A stretch of 64,000 bases of DNA from Micromonospora sp. MH99 (lineage in GTDB: Bacteria > Actinomycetota > Actinomycetes > Mycobacteriales > Micromonosporaceae): the NCBI RefSeq assembly GCF_021442385.1, contig NZ_MUZA01000011.1, positions 62,001 through 126,000 of the forward strand, written 5' to 3'. The notes below the pieces were generated by a model, which was not told where the DNA came from, did not search any database, and saw only the letters and a program-made list of their open reading frames with translations. The position numbers were made by a program, and so were the translations under genes. Shown one piece after another: positions 16,975 to 25,222 of this stretch (positions within the stretch are counted from its first letter, which is position 1; the number at the start of each line of letters is the position of its first letter).

Positions 16975-17346
16975 GTGCCGGAGGCGATCACGATCGCGGT
17001 TCGTCCGGATCTTCCGTCCGCCGATGTCCAGCGCTCGCTTGCGTCCTGGCTGCGCGCCGACGACCGCCTCCGCGACGGGGTCGCCCTGACGCCACCGGAG
17101 GGGGCATCCGAGGGCGGCGCGGACGTGCTGCGGGTGGCGGCCGAGGACGCCGGCACCGCCATGGTGCTCGTGCAGGCGGTCGCCGGGTGGCTCACCCACC
17201 GCCGCGACGACGTGTCGGTGGAGTTCAGCCGGCGGGACGGCTGGTCGGCCGACCTGGACGTGCCCCGCGCGCGGGACATGACCCAGGTGACCGCGCTCAT
17301 CGAGGCCACCGTGCGCGCGGTGACGCCGGAGGCACGACGCCCGTGA
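16975..17346 (+). CDS. Orphan EACC1-type (effector-associated constant component) protein
   Basis: The protein has 123 residues. The sequence EAITIAVRPD, then SLASWLRADDRLRDGVALTP, ADVLRVAAEDAGTAMVLVQA, AGWLTHRRDDVSVEFSR and a C-terminal helix VTALIEATVRAV matches the small alpha/beta EACC1 family. That family is described in actinobacterial conflict systems beside caspase-like, trypsin-like or STAND effectors. The GTG at 16975 is chosen for its SD GGAGGGAG six bases upstream and because the family begins here; the open frame extends farther upstream. Unusually, no effector gene is adjacent: the neighbours are a divergent M14 peptidase and a convergent chitinase. Family assignment is by pattern memory. 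The function of EACC1 is not established. Confidence 0.72.
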   Translation: MPEAITIAVRPDLPSADVQRSLASWLRADDRLRDGVALTPPEGASEGGADVLRVAAEDAGTAMVLVQAVAGWLTHRRDDVSVEFSRRDGWSADLDVPRARDMTQVTALIEATVRAVTPEARRP

Positions 17347-17384
17347 CCCCGTGCGGCGCGCGCCGCACGTGATCACGGGCGTCG
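17335..17384. terminator. Nested bidirectional hairpin
   Basis: An outer 12-bp perfect stem (17335-17346 with 17373-17384, CGACGCCCGTGA and TCACGGGCGTCG) encloses a 20-bp self-complementary core at 17350-17369 (CGTGCGGCGC and its complement). It spans the stop codon of the EACC1 gene and faces the end of the convergent chitinase gene, so it can terminate both. Confidence 0.7.
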
Positions 17385-17391
17385 GGTGCGC

Positions 17392-18717
17392 CTACCGGGT
17401 CGTCAGGCCGAGGTCGATCGTCCTGGTCAGGGTGGCGTTGTCGTCGTCGCCGTCGAGTGACCAGACCATCGCGCCGGCCAGGCCGGCCCGCCGGATGTAG
17501 AGCGTCTTCTGCAACACGACCGCCGGGTCGTCGTACGTCCAGAAGGTCGTACCGTCGAAGAGCCAGGCGTGCCCGGCCCGCAGGTCGCGGTGTACGGTGT
17601 AGCCGTTGCCGGCCAGGGTCTTGAGGTTCTTGTAGTCCTCGTAGCCGGCCTCGAAGGTCGCCGGCGCGGGCCCCGTGGCCGGCTGGAACAGGCCGGTGCC
17701 GCCGCCGGTGACGCCGGTCCAGCCGCGACCGTAGTAGGGGATGCCCAGGACCAGCTTGCCGCGCGGCGCTCCACGGTCGATCCAGCCGTCGATGGCCACC
17801 TCGACGGAGAAGTCCGGGTTGTCCGGCGAGCCCGCCGGCACGCGCAGCGCGGACTGCTGGTTGGCCACGGCCTCCCAGCCGCCGTGGAAGTCGTACCCCT
17901 GCACGGTGGCGAAGTCGAGGTACTTGAAGATCTTGCGGCCCTCGTAGCCGGCGTCCATCGTGGCCGGGTTGGCCGGCAGGAAGGCCGTCAGCGGGTGGTG
18001 CGCGCGGGTCGTGCGCCCGTACGCGTCGAGCTGCCGGCGGAACTCGGCCAGCAGCTTGGTGAAGTTCTCCCGGTCCTGCGGGCGGATGACGTTGCCGGGC
18101 TCGCCGTCCCAGTTCGGCCACTCCCAGTCGAGGTCGACGCCGTCGAAGACGCCCGCTGCCGCGCCGGGTGCGCCCGGCAGGTTGCCCTTGAGGTAAAGGT
18201 CGATGCAGGACGCGACGAACGCCTTGCGGGAGGCGTCGGTGCGGGCGGCGTTGGAGAAGTACGTCGACCAGCTCCACCCGCCCAGCGAGATCAGCACCTT
18301 CAGGCCGGGGTGCTTGGCCTTGAGCTTGGCGAGCTGGCCGAAGTTGCCGTTGAGCGCCTGACCGGGGGCGTCGGCGACGCCGTCGACGCTCTCGTCGGCG
18401 GAAACCGGCCGTTGGTAGTCGGCCCAGGCGTCGCCCTCGCCCGGCCCGCCGTCCACATAGCAGCGGCCGTCCTCGCTGACGTTGCCGAAGGCGTAGTTGA
18501 GGTGGGTGAGGCGGCTCGCGGCCCCGGAGGCGTCGAGCTTCTTGATCGTGAAGGCCCGGCCGTAGATGCCCCACTGGGTGAAGTAGCCGACCCGGTGGTA
18601 GCCGGGCTGGCGGTCGGGCCGGGCGGCGGCGCTCGCCGCGGTGGACGGGGCGGCGGTGAGCAGCAGGGTCGCCACGGCGAGGACGGCGGTGAGGCGGCGG
18701 TGACGCAATTGTCGCAT
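17392..18717 (-). CDS. Secreted GH18 chitinase
   Basis: The protein has 441 residues from the ATG at 18717, which has SD GGGAG five bases upstream; a GTG four codons earlier is the alternative. A Sec signal peptide (about 1-32, ending TAASAA) precedes a single GH18 TIM barrel. Visible landmarks are VGYFTQWGIYGR (strand 1), KVLISLGGWSWS (the SxGG strand 3 motif) and the catalytic DGVDLDWEW. In the last, the second Glu (about 199) is the acid and the upstream Asp residues assist. YDFHG and the C-terminal GAMVWSLDGD complete the barrel. There is no carbohydrate-binding module. It hydrolyses beta-1,4-GlcNAc links in chitin. An AT-rich near-palindrome lies upstream (18744-18768). Confidence 0.93.
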   Translation of the reverse strand: MRQLRHRRLTAVLAVATLLLTAAPSTAASAAARPDRQPGYHRVGYFTQWGIYGRAFTIKKLDASGAASRLTHLNYAFGNVSEDGRCYVDGGPGEGDAWADYQRPVSADESVDGVADAPGQALNGNFGQLAKLKAKHPGLKVLISLGGWSWSTYFSNAARTDASRKAFVASCIDLYLKGNLPGAPGAAAGVFDGVDLDWEWPNWDGEPGNVIRPQDRENFTKLLAEFRRQLDAYGRTTRAHHPLTAFLPANPATMDAGYEGRKIFKYLDFATVQGYDFHGGWEAVANQQSALRVPAGSPDNPDFSVEVAIDGWIDRGAPRGKLVLGIPYYGRGWTGVTGGGTGLFQPATGPAPATFEAGYEDYKNLKTLAGNGYTVHRDLRAGHAWLFDGTTFWTYDDPAVVLQKTLYIRRAGLAGAMVWSLDGDDDNATLTRTIDLGLTTR

Positions 18718-18743
18718 CGGCACTCCCACGAGGGATCAAGCAG

Positions 18744-18768
18744 AATTAGTAAAGACACTTATCTGATT
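18744..18768 (-). promoter_or_regulatory. AT-rich near-palindromic operator candidate upstream of chitinase
   Basis: The centre reads AGTAAAGACACTTATCT, with matching outer bases AAT and ATT. Eight of twelve base pairs are symmetric about position 18756. It lies about 30 bp upstream of the chitinase start in an AT-rich island that stands out from the GC-rich surroundings. Such palindromes upstream of secreted polysaccharide hydrolases often bind sugar-responsive repressors; the regulator is not in the window. Confidence 0.4.
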
Positions 18769-18837
18769 GATGAAGTTAAGCCGATCACGCTCTGCGGTCA
18801 AGAGCCGCCGCTGTGCCGCCGTCCCCGCGTCGGACGG

Positions 18838-19257
18838 TCAGCCGACCTGGCTGTTGTCCTTGAGCGAGCCCCAGCCGTGCCAGCGGTCGATCTCGATGAG
18901 GGCGCTGACCCGACCCCGCTCCCGCCGCGGGTAGGCATTGCCCGTGTAGTGCCGGGACAGCCTGTCGATGTCGGCGAGATCCTCGTCGGCGCGCAGCTCG
19001 GCGACGTGCCCGATGATGCTGACGTGGGTGTACCAGCCGGCCTCGTCCAGCACCGTGAGCGAGACCCGAGGATCGTTGCGGACGTGCTCCAACCGGCGGC
19101 GGCTCTCGTCCATGTTGACCAGGATCCGGCCGTCTTCCCACAGGTACCAGGTCGCGGCGGACACCGGCTGACCACCGTTGCGGAGCGTGGTCATGACGGC
19201 CGGGTTCGGCTTGCGCAGCATCTCGACCGCGGCCTCGGGAAGCGGTGGCTTGGACAT
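18838..19257 (-). CDS. PPOX-class (split-barrel) flavin/F420-dependent oxidoreductase
   Basis: The protein has 139 residues from the ATG at 19257, which has SD GAGGAGG. Its pattern matches the FDOR-B/PPOX split-barrel family: LRKPNPAVMTTLRNGGQPVSAATWYLWEDGRILVNMDESRRRLEHVRNDPRVSLTVLDE (quoted in pieces: PAVMTTLRNGGQPVSAATWY, then RRRLEHVRNDPRVSL). The conserved NDPRVSL turn and the late HYTGN segment are typical of F420-binding members. It would reduce small conjugated substrates in the cytosol using F420H2 or FMN. It stands alone, with 100 bp before the next PPOX gene, which shares the fold but little sequence. Confidence 0.82.
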   Translation of the reverse strand: MSKPPLPEAAVEMLRKPNPAVMTTLRNGGQPVSAATWYLWEDGRILVNMDESRRRLEHVRNDPRVSLTVLDEAGWYTHVSIIGHVAELRADEDLADIDRLSRHYTGNAYPRRERGRVSALIEIDRWHGWGSLKDNSQVG

Positions 19258-19358
19258 GAAGGCTCCTCCTCGCATGAGCGTTTACCCCTGCACGGTACGC
19301 ACCCGCCCGACCCGCGTACGGCAGGACGCGGATCGCGGCGGGCGGGAGGCCGAAGGGC

Positions 19359-19826
19359 TCAGTCGAGCCAACTGCCGTCGCGCATGAGGACGCGTCCCCG
19401 CAGCTCGTTGGCCTCCCGCCAGGCCAGGATGCGCCGCGGCCGGATCACGAAGTACTGGTAGGGCTCGGCGATTCCGCTCGGGTCGAAACCGGTCCTGGTG
19501 GCGAACGCCGCACGCCTCTCGTCGCCGAGTTCGGCGGTGTCCACCGGCTCGGCGGCACCGTCGACGATGACGACGTCGCGCGTCGTCCCCAGGCTGAGCC
19601 GCACCCGACCGTCCCCGAGCAGGTTGCGGCCGGTGACCGAGGCGCGCGGCGTCGAGATGAGAAACACGCTCCCGTCCCAGAGGTAGGAGAGCGGGACGAG
19701 GTGCACGCCGTCCTGGGAGCCCGACGTGGCGACCCAGAGGTCGACGTCGGTCTCCAGTCTCCTGCGCGTGTCCCTCAGCCGCTCCTCACGCCCCCGCGGT
19801 GGCGCGCTCGCCACACCTGCCCCCAT
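19359..19826 (-). CDS. Second PPOX-class split-barrel protein
   Basis: The protein has 155 residues. The split-barrel pattern is clear from residue 15: RLETDVDLWVATSG, GVHLVPLSYLWDGSVFL, TGRNLLGDGRVRLSLG, DVVIVDGAAEP. The C-terminus (EPYQYFVIRPRRILAWREANE) matches family members annotated as F420- or FMN-dependent nitroreductase-like proteins. The N-terminal MGAGVASAPPRG is not conserved in the family, so the true start could be a few codons later. It is on the same strand as the VOC gene upstream. Confidence 0.78.
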   Translation of the reverse strand: MGAGVASAPPRGREERLRDTRRRLETDVDLWVATSGSQDGVHLVPLSYLWDGSVFLISTPRASVTGRNLLGDGRVRLSLGTTRDVVIVDGAAEPVDTAELGDERRAAFATRTGFDPSGIAEPYQYFVIRPRRILAWREANELRGRVLMRDGSWLD

Positions 19827-19959
19827 CGACCTCGTGCTCCCCGATCGGTTCGGTCGCCCCCGCCGCGACCAACGGCACGTCCGGCACGTTGCGCAGCCGT
19901 GCGAGGTCGTTCAGGCGCTGCTCCTCGGCGCGTGCGCGCCCCCAGGCGGTGAGACACAT
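19786..19959 (-). CDS. Possible small ORF between VOC and PPOX genes
   Basis: A 57-codon frame begins with ATG three bases after the VOC stop codon and overlaps the first codons of the PPOX gene. Its product starts MCLTAWGRARAEEQRLNDLA and looks helical at the N-terminus. There is no clear SD and no recognisable family. The spacing suggests translational coupling in a three-gene operon, but it may be spurious. Confidence 0.3.
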   Translation of the reverse strand: MCLTAWGRARAEEQRLNDLARLRNVPDVPLVAAGATEPIGEHEVDGGRCGERATAGA

Positions 19960-19962
19960 GGC

Positions 19963-20373
19963 TCAGCCCAGTTCCTGGATGCGGACCATGTTGCCGGCGG
20001 GATCGCGAAAGGCGCAGTCGCGGATGCCGTACGGCTGCTCGGTCGGCTCCTGGACGACCTCGGCGTCGCCGGACTGGATCTTCTCGAAGGTGCCGTCCAG
20101 GTCCCGGGTCGCCAGCAGGATCCACCCGTAGGTGCCCTTGGCCATCATCTCGGCGATGGTGCGCCGCTCGTCCTCGGTGATGCCAGGGTCGGCGGCCGGT
20201 GGGGCCAGCAGGATGGACGTTCCGGGCTGGTCGACGGGGCCGACGGTGATCCACCGCATCGTGCCCTTGCCGACGTCGCTGCGGACCTCGAAGCCGAGGA
20301 CGTCGCGGTAGAAGGCCACCGAGGCCTCCGGGTCGACGTGCGGAAGAACTGTCGTGTGAATGGTGATGTCCAT
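19963..20373 (-). CDS. VOC-superfamily (glyoxalase/bleomycin-resistance-like) protein
   Basis: The protein has 136 residues from MDITIHTTVL. An in-frame ATG nine bases earlier is equally possible. The paired beta-alpha-beta-beta-beta modules of the VOC fold are evident: HTTVLPHVDPEASVAFYRDVLGFEV in the first half (VAFYRDVLGFEV) and FRDPAGNMVRIQELG at the end. The conserved His at residue 6 and Glu near the end are the metal positions. Substrate unknown: such small proteins range from lyases to antibiotic-binding proteins. It is divergent from the SDR/epimerase gene. Confidence 0.85.
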   Translation of the reverse strand: MDITIHTTVLPHVDPEASVAFYRDVLGFEVRSDVGKGTMRWITVGPVDQPGTSILLAPPAADPGITEDERRTIAEMMAKGTYGWILLATRDLDGTFEKIQSGDAEVVQEPTEQPYGIRDCAFRDPAGNMVRIQELG

Positions 20374-20492
20374 GCTGGCCATGCTAGGTAGGGCCGTCGG
20401 CGCGTACTTCTCGATTCCTGATCGATGCGGCGGTGCCGGGCGCGGCCGCACCCGCGTGCGGCGTGCCCGGGCCGGCCGGAGAGGATGGGACC

Positions 20493-21386
20493 ATGACCGA
20501 TCCTGTACTGCCCGGACGCGTCGTCGTCACCGGCGCCACCGGCAAGCTCGGCCGGGCCGTGGTCGCCCACCTGCGCGGCCTGGGCGTGGACGTGCTGGCG
20601 ATGGACCGCGTCGGCGGGCGCGACCCCCGCGACGTCGACGGCGAGTTCCTCCTGTCCGACCTGACCGACTACGGGCAGGTGGTCGAGGCGTTCACCGGCG
20701 GCACCGACGAGCACGCCGGTGGTGTCGAGGCGGTCGTGCACCTGGCCGCGGTCCCGGCGCCCGGGCTGCTGTCCAACGCGGCCACGTTCGCGAACAACTC
20801 CGCCGCGACGTACAACGTCTTCGCCGCCGCCCGCGCGGCCGGCATCAAGCGGGTGGTGTGGGCGTCCAGCGAGACGGTGCTCGGGCTGCCGTTCGACACC
20901 CCGCCGCCGTACGCGCCTGTCGACGAGGAGTACGCGCCCCGGCCGGAGTCGACGTACTCGCTGAACAAGGCCCTCGAGGAGGAGATGGCGCGGCACTTCT
21001 GCAGGTGGGACCCGGAGCTGGTCATGGTGGGCCTGCGGTTCTCCAACGTGATGGACGTCGAGGACTACCTGCAGTTCCCCTCCTTCGACGCCGATCCGCG
21101 CTCGCGGCGGTGGAACCTGTGGGGCTACATCGACGCCCGCGACGGCGCCCAGGCGGTCGAGCGGGCGCTCGCGTACGACCAGCCCGGCGCGGAGGTGTTC
21201 ATCATCGCCAACGCCGACACCGTCATGACCTCATCGAGCGCCAGCCTGATGGCCGAGGTGTACCCGGGTGTCGAGATCCGCAAGGAGCTGGGCGAGCACG
21301 AGACCCTGCTCAGCATCGACAAGGCGCGACGGATGCTGGGCTACGAGCCCCGGCACTCGTGGCGCGACCACGTCGACCAGTTGTAG
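20493..21386 (+). CDS. NAD(P)-dependent epimerase/dehydratase (extended SDR)
   Basis: The protein has 297 residues. The Rossmann motif VVVTGATGKLGRAVV is at about 9-23, followed by LSDLTDYGQV and VEAVVHLAAVPAP (the H-LAA motif). The catalytic pair is in STYSLNKALEE, with Tyr and Lys four apart, and the upstream VWASSETVLG supplies the Ser. This is the GalE-like extended SDR build, acting on a nucleotide sugar or related substrate. ATG at 20493 has an SD-like GGAGAGG; a longer frame upstream lacks family similarity. It is divergent from VOC by about 120 bp. Confidence 0.88.
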   Translation: MTDPVLPGRVVVTGATGKLGRAVVAHLRGLGVDVLAMDRVGGRDPRDVDGEFLLSDLTDYGQVVEAFTGGTDEHAGGVEAVVHLAAVPAPGLLSNAATFANNSAATYNVFAAARAAGIKRVVWASSETVLGLPFDTPPPYAPVDEEYAPRPESTYSLNKALEEEMARHFCRWDPELVMVGLRFSNVMDVEDYLQFPSFDADPRSRRWNLWGYIDARDGAQAVERALAYDQPGAEVFIIANADTVMTSSSASLMAEVYPGVEIRKELGEHETLLSIDKARRMLGYEPRHSWRDHVDQL

Positions 21387-21434
21387 GCCCGCTCGGCGCG
21401 TAACCGGGTTGTGCCGCACGGTCAGAATGTATGC

Positions 21435-22808
21435 GTGACCCTCGATATCGATCACGTGTACGTGCCGGTCAAGTTCGACCTCGGCGGCACGGTGCAGGAC
21501 GTGGAACCAGCGCTCCCGCTGCTGGCCAGACTGGGTGCCACCTCGGTCGATGTCGTTCAGCACGAGGAGACCCGGGCCTACAACATCTCCTACCTGGCCA
21601 CCCATCCGCCGGTGCTGCAGATCTCCCTCGGCACGTCGGCGGTCCGCATCGGCCGTACGACGTGGGCGACCAGCACCCAGATCGTCATCTACCCGGCGCT
21701 CGGTGTGATCTCGGTGGACCTGCGGTTCGCCGCGCCGGGGCCCGCCGTCAGCACCGAGGACATCTGCCGGTTCTACGACGATCTCGTCCGCGAGAACACC
21801 CTCGACTACTTCCGGCACCTGCGCGACCTGGACACCTTCCCGCCGAACCTGGCCGGGCACCTGAGCATGATCGAGGCCGAGCCCCGGGAGCACGGCGGGC
21901 TGACGGTGTCCGCCCACGTCCAGGCGGTCCGCGCCATCCTGCGCGAGTCGGCCGGCTTCGAGCCCCGCGAGCGCCGCTACCCGTTCCAGAACATGCGCCA
22001 GTTCTTCGTCCTGCGCGGTCCCGAACGGTCCGAGAACGACCCACTCGTGGAGTCGCTGCTGCGGCTCTCCGCCCTGCCGGTGACCGCGGGCGCGGCGGCC
22101 GACGACGGGCCGCTGCGCCTGCCCGGCCTGCTGGTCCGCACCACCGGCTGGTCCACCGTGGCGGTCCTGCACGACGGGGTACGGGGAGCGTCGGCGGCGG
22201 CCCGCATGGTCCAGGACATGTACGGCCAGATCCACGCCCAGTGGTTCTTCTGCCAACTGTGGGTGGGTGTGGACCCGAACGACCGCGACGAACTCGTCGG
22301 GCCGGGGCACTCGCTCGGCGCACGCATCACCCAACTGGCCCGGGTGCAGTTGCAACTGAGTCGAGGGCTGGCCGAGGTCGGCAACGTGGACCTCATGTAC
22401 CGCGACCCCATGCGCATCGCGGTGGCCACGTTCCTCATCGACGGGCTGCGGGTTCCCCGGCACCTGCAGGCCGCCCGGCAGCGCCTCGAACTGCTGCGCA
22501 GCAATCTGAGCCAGCTCTTCGGGTTGCAGACGGCGCTGTTCCAGCAGCGCCTCCAGTGGCTGTTCTCGGTCACCGCGGTCGCCGGCGTCGCGGCGCTGCT
22601 GCCCGAGATGCTCCAGGTCAACAGCATGCGCTGGCGGATCGTGACCATCGCCCTGTTCGGCACGCTGGCGCTGTTCTGCTGGCTGCTGATCCGGCTGCTC
22701 GGCCGCGCCGGCCTGCGCGCGGACCGGCGGGCCCGGACGAGGCGGCGGACCGCCCGAACGAGGCGCTGGGGGCGCGGCGCCGACAGTCCTCCAGTCGATC
22801 CGGCATAA
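21435..22808 (+). CDS. Unknown protein with C-terminal two-helix membrane anchor
   Basis: About 457 residues from GTG 21435; a GTG at 21411 in frame is the alternative and neither has a strong SD. Residues 1-130 look beta-rich (VYVPVKFDLG, LQISLGTSAVRI, TQIVIYPALGVISVDL). The middle is helical. A long coiled-coil-like helix (RVPRHLQAARQRLELLRSNLSQL) precedes two membrane helices (WLFSVTAVAGVAALLP and IVTIALFGTLALFCWLL) and a highly basic tail. The layout resembles a cytosolic sensor domain on a membrane hairpin, and is loosely similar to RMD1/DUF155 or CorA-type topologies. No family could be named with confidence. Confidence 0.65.
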   Translation: MTLDIDHVYVPVKFDLGGTVQDVEPALPLLARLGATSVDVVQHEETRAYNISYLATHPPVLQISLGTSAVRIGRTTWATSTQIVIYPALGVISVDLRFAAPGPAVSTEDICRFYDDLVRENTLDYFRHLRDLDTFPPNLAGHLSMIEAEPREHGGLTVSAHVQAVRAILRESAGFEPRERRYPFQNMRQFFVLRGPERSENDPLVESLLRLSALPVTAGAAADDGPLRLPGLLVRTTGWSTVAVLHDGVRGASAAARMVQDMYGQIHAQWFFCQLWVGVDPNDRDELVGPGHSLGARITQLARVQLQLSRGLAEVGNVDLMYRDPMRIAVATFLIDGLRVPRHLQAARQRLELLRSNLSQLFGLQTALFQQRLQWLFSVTAVAGVAALLPEMLQVNSMRWRIVTIALFGTLALFCWLLIRLLGRAGLRADRRARTRRRTARTRRWGRGADSPPVDPA

Positions 22809-22887
22809 CCACCGGGCGTACCGACAGACCGGGATAAAGTCCCCTCAACGGGTACGAGGCGGGACCGGTCGGCGAGGGGGTGCGGCC

Positions 22888-24087
22888 ATGCTGACGCGCA
22901 CCTGGATGCGCGGGCTGGCCGACAGCAGGAGCCCACGCTCGGCGACCGTCCTGGAACTGCTCTTCGACATCGTGTACGTCTTCGCGCTCGCCCGCCTCGC
23001 CGGGCGGGTCGCGGACGACCTGACCATCGTCCGGCACACGCTGCTGTCCGAGGCGGGCCAGACGCTGCTGTTCTTCACGGCGATGTGGATGATCTGGTCG
23101 CTCAACGCGTTGCTGGCCAGCACCTACGACCCGCGCCGGGTCGAGATCCAGGTCGTTCTTCTCGCCACGATGTTCGGCACCCTGGTGCTGGCGGTCTCGC
23201 TGCCGCAGGCGTTCGGTCAGCGCGGCATGATCTTCGCCTGCACGTACGTCGTCATCCAGCTCGGCAGACCGCTCTACCTGGCGCTCGCCCTGCGGGGCCA
23301 CCCGGCCCAGATGTTCTCGTTCCGGGTGTTGGCCTGGCACTCGGTCTCCGGCGTCTTCTGGATCAGTGGCGGCATCGACGGCGGCCTCGGCCGTGGTGTT
23401 CTCTGGACGCTCGCGCTCGCCGTCGAGCTCGTCGGCGCGGCCTCCGACTGGCCGGTGCCGCGTATCGGCCGGGTGCCGCTGGGCAACCTGATCACGGTCT
23501 CCGAGGTGCACCTCGCCGAGCGGTACAACCAGTTCTTCATGATCGCGCTGGCCGAGGTGGTGCTCGAAACCGGCGCCGCCGTCAGCTTTCCCGGCTTCTC
23601 GACCGAGCGGACCCTCACCCTCGTGGCCGCCTTCGTGGCCACGGTCTCGTTCTGGCGGATCTACTTCTACCACGTGGGGCCGGGCCGCCGGGCCACCGCC
23701 AGCGCCAGCGGTGAGGGCCTGCAACTGTCCCGGTGGGCGAGCTACAGCCTCCTGCTCATCGTCGGCGGCATCATCTGCACCGCAGTCGGCTTCGGGCAGG
23801 TCATCGAGGATCCACACCCGCCCATCGACTGGGCCCTGGTGGCCATCATCTTCGGTGGCCCGGTGGTGTTCCTGATCGGGCGGAGCTACCTGGAGCGGAC
23901 GCACAAGTCCGCGCCGCGCTGTTGGATGCTGTTCGTCGGCGCGCTGGTGCTGGTCGTGGCGGCGCTGCCCAGCGTCCTTCTCCCGCCGGTCGCCGTGACC
24001 GCCGTGGCGGCGCTGATCCTGGCCGGGATCGCCGTCGCCGACGGGCGGCTCCACCAACGCGGCGCGGAGACCAACCCGACGTTGTGA
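22888..24087 (+). CDS. LtrA-family (low temperature requirement A) membrane protein
   Basis: The protein has 399 residues and about ten to twelve membrane helices. Family landmarks are ATVLELLFDIVYVFALARL near the N-terminus and HLAERYNQFFMIALAEVVLETG in the middle. Both match LtrA, a bacterial integral membrane family first linked to cold growth in Listeria; its biochemical role is not established. The ATG at 22888 is preceded by GAGGGGGTG. It lies 80 bp after the membrane-anchored unknown gene, same strand, and may be co-transcribed. Confidence 0.87.
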   Translation: MLTRTWMRGLADSRSPRSATVLELLFDIVYVFALARLAGRVADDLTIVRHTLLSEAGQTLLFFTAMWMIWSLNALLASTYDPRRVEIQVVLLATMFGTLVLAVSLPQAFGQRGMIFACTYVVIQLGRPLYLALALRGHPAQMFSFRVLAWHSVSGVFWISGGIDGGLGRGVLWTLALAVELVGAASDWPVPRIGRVPLGNLITVSEVHLAERYNQFFMIALAEVVLETGAAVSFPGFSTERTLTLVAAFVATVSFWRIYFYHVGPGRRATASASGEGLQLSRWASYSLLLIVGGIICTAVGFGQVIEDPHPPIDWALVAIIFGGPVVFLIGRSYLERTHKSAPRCWMLFVGALVLVVAALPSVLLPPVAVTAVAALILAGIAVADGRLHQRGAETNPTL

Positions 24088-24170
24088 GCCGGGCCAGAAA
24101 GACATTGTGGGCTGCTGGCGGTTGGCGTAGGTTGGCGGGCACGCCGTCGAGCCGAGAGGAGGTCAGAACA

Positions 24171-24221
24171 ATGTCCGATGTTCTGCGCCCCCTCCGCGCA
24201 CCGGCGTCCACGCGGATCTGA
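24171..24221 (+). CDS. 16-residue leader peptide upstream of the GNAT gene
   Basis: ATG 24171 opens a 16-codon frame, MSDVLRPLRAPASTRI, ending TGA. A near-consensus SD AGGAGGT stands seven bases upstream, better than that of most genes here. The following acetyltransferase starts 30 bases after the stop with its own GGAGG. The peptide has three Arg codons (CGC, CGC, CGG) and several Pro codons. This looks like a translated leader that controls the downstream gene. Confidence 0.5.
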   Translation: MSDVLRPLRAPASTRI

Positions 24222-24251
24222 CCCGGGGCGCTCGCTGTCCGGAGGTCCGCC

Positions 24252-25148
24252 ATGACCAGTCTCGTCATCCGCCCGCTCGTCGCGGGCGAGGAAAACCTGT
24301 TCGACTCCATGACCGACCCGCTGCCCCAACTGCGGCAGATCGCGTATGCCGACGGCATCGCCGGCGGCGGCTACCGACCCGAGAACACCTGGATCGCCCT
24401 GCGCGACGGCCGGGTGGTCGGGCGGGCGGCCTGGCTCCTCCCGCCCGGAGCGGTGGGCGCTCCCTGGCTGGAGCGGTTCGACCTGGCCGCCGAGCCGCAG
24501 GTCGGGGCCGCGCTGCTGCACGCCGCCCACGAGGCGCTGGGAGGTCCCGGTCGGTACTACGCGGCCCTGCCCGCGCACTGGCGGCGTCGACCCGAGGTGC
24601 TGGCCGTGGTCACCGCGCCGATGGAGGCGGCCCGACTCGCCGGCCTGGTCGAGGTGGGTGAGCGGCTGCGGTGCTCGTGGACGGGCACGCCGCTGCCGAC
24701 GACCTCCGGCCGGTACACGTTCCGACCGCCCGTCGACGTGGCGGAGATCAACGCCCTGGTCGCCCGGGTCGCCCAACCGGACGCGCTGACCGGCGCGGAG
24801 ATCGCGCGCGCCGTCAGCGGCGTCGACCTGGCCACCGATCCGTTGGCCTGGCTGGGGGAGTCGACCGACCAGTGGCGCGTCGGCGTGGCGGGCGGGCAGC
24901 CGGTCGGCCTGGTCGGCACGGCCGGCGACGCCTGCTACCCCCTGCTGGCGTACCTCGGTCTGCTCGACGAGGCGGCGCGCGGTGAGCTGCTGGCCGAGGC
25001 GGTCCGGGTGCTCGCCGCCGGAGGCGCCCGGGAGGTGATCGCCGACGTGGACGCCCACCGCGTCGCGGTGCTCGCCGAGTTGGAGCGGACCGGGTTCCGG
25101 CAGCTCCGCTCGCGCGTGCTGTTCGCGCCGCCGGCCGACAAGGCGTAG
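24252..25148 (+). CDS. GNAT-family N-acetyltransferase (tandem-domain type)
   Basis: The protein has 298 residues. The N-terminal half begins MTSLVIRPLVAGEENLFDSM, the typical first strand and helix of a GNAT domain, then TWIALRDGRVVGRAAWLL. The second half has QWRVGVAGGQPVGLVG and ends VIADVDAHRVAVLAELERTGFRQL, the acetyl-CoA-binding beta-bulge and final helix region of GNAT enzymes. Two degenerate GNAT units are thus fused, as in mycothiol-synthase-like proteins. The usual R/Q-X-X-G-X-G/A pyrophosphate loop is not obvious, so catalysis is uncertain. SD GGAGG precedes the ATG. A hairpin follows the stop. Confidence 0.8.
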   Translation: MTSLVIRPLVAGEENLFDSMTDPLPQLRQIAYADGIAGGGYRPENTWIALRDGRVVGRAAWLLPPGAVGAPWLERFDLAAEPQVGAALLHAAHEALGGPGRYYAALPAHWRRRPEVLAVVTAPMEAARLAGLVEVGERLRCSWTGTPLPTTSGRYTFRPPVDVAEINALVARVAQPDALTGAEIARAVSGVDLATDPLAWLGESTDQWRVGVAGGQPVGLVGTAGDACYPLLAYLGLLDEAARGELLAEAVRVLAAGGAREVIADVDAHRVAVLAELERTGFRQLRSRVLFAPPADKA

Positions 25149-25156
25149 CCCGTCGG

Positions 25157-25189
25157 GGGTGCGCCCCGCGTCACCCGGGGCGCACCCCG
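25157..25189 (+). terminator. GC hairpin terminator after the GNAT gene
   Basis: Perfect 13-bp stem GGGGTGCGCCCCG with CGGGGCGCACCCC around a 7-nt loop, starting nine bases after the stop codon. No T-tract. Confidence 0.7.
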
Positions 25190-25222
25190 CACCGGCGGCA
25201 CCGCCGGCCCCTGCCAGGATCT

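Noticed and set aside
23733..24221. 162-codon rightward frame overlapping the LtrA gene end
   Set aside because: Only its last 16 codons have an SD and independent support, as the leader peptide; the rest is an LtrA shadow.
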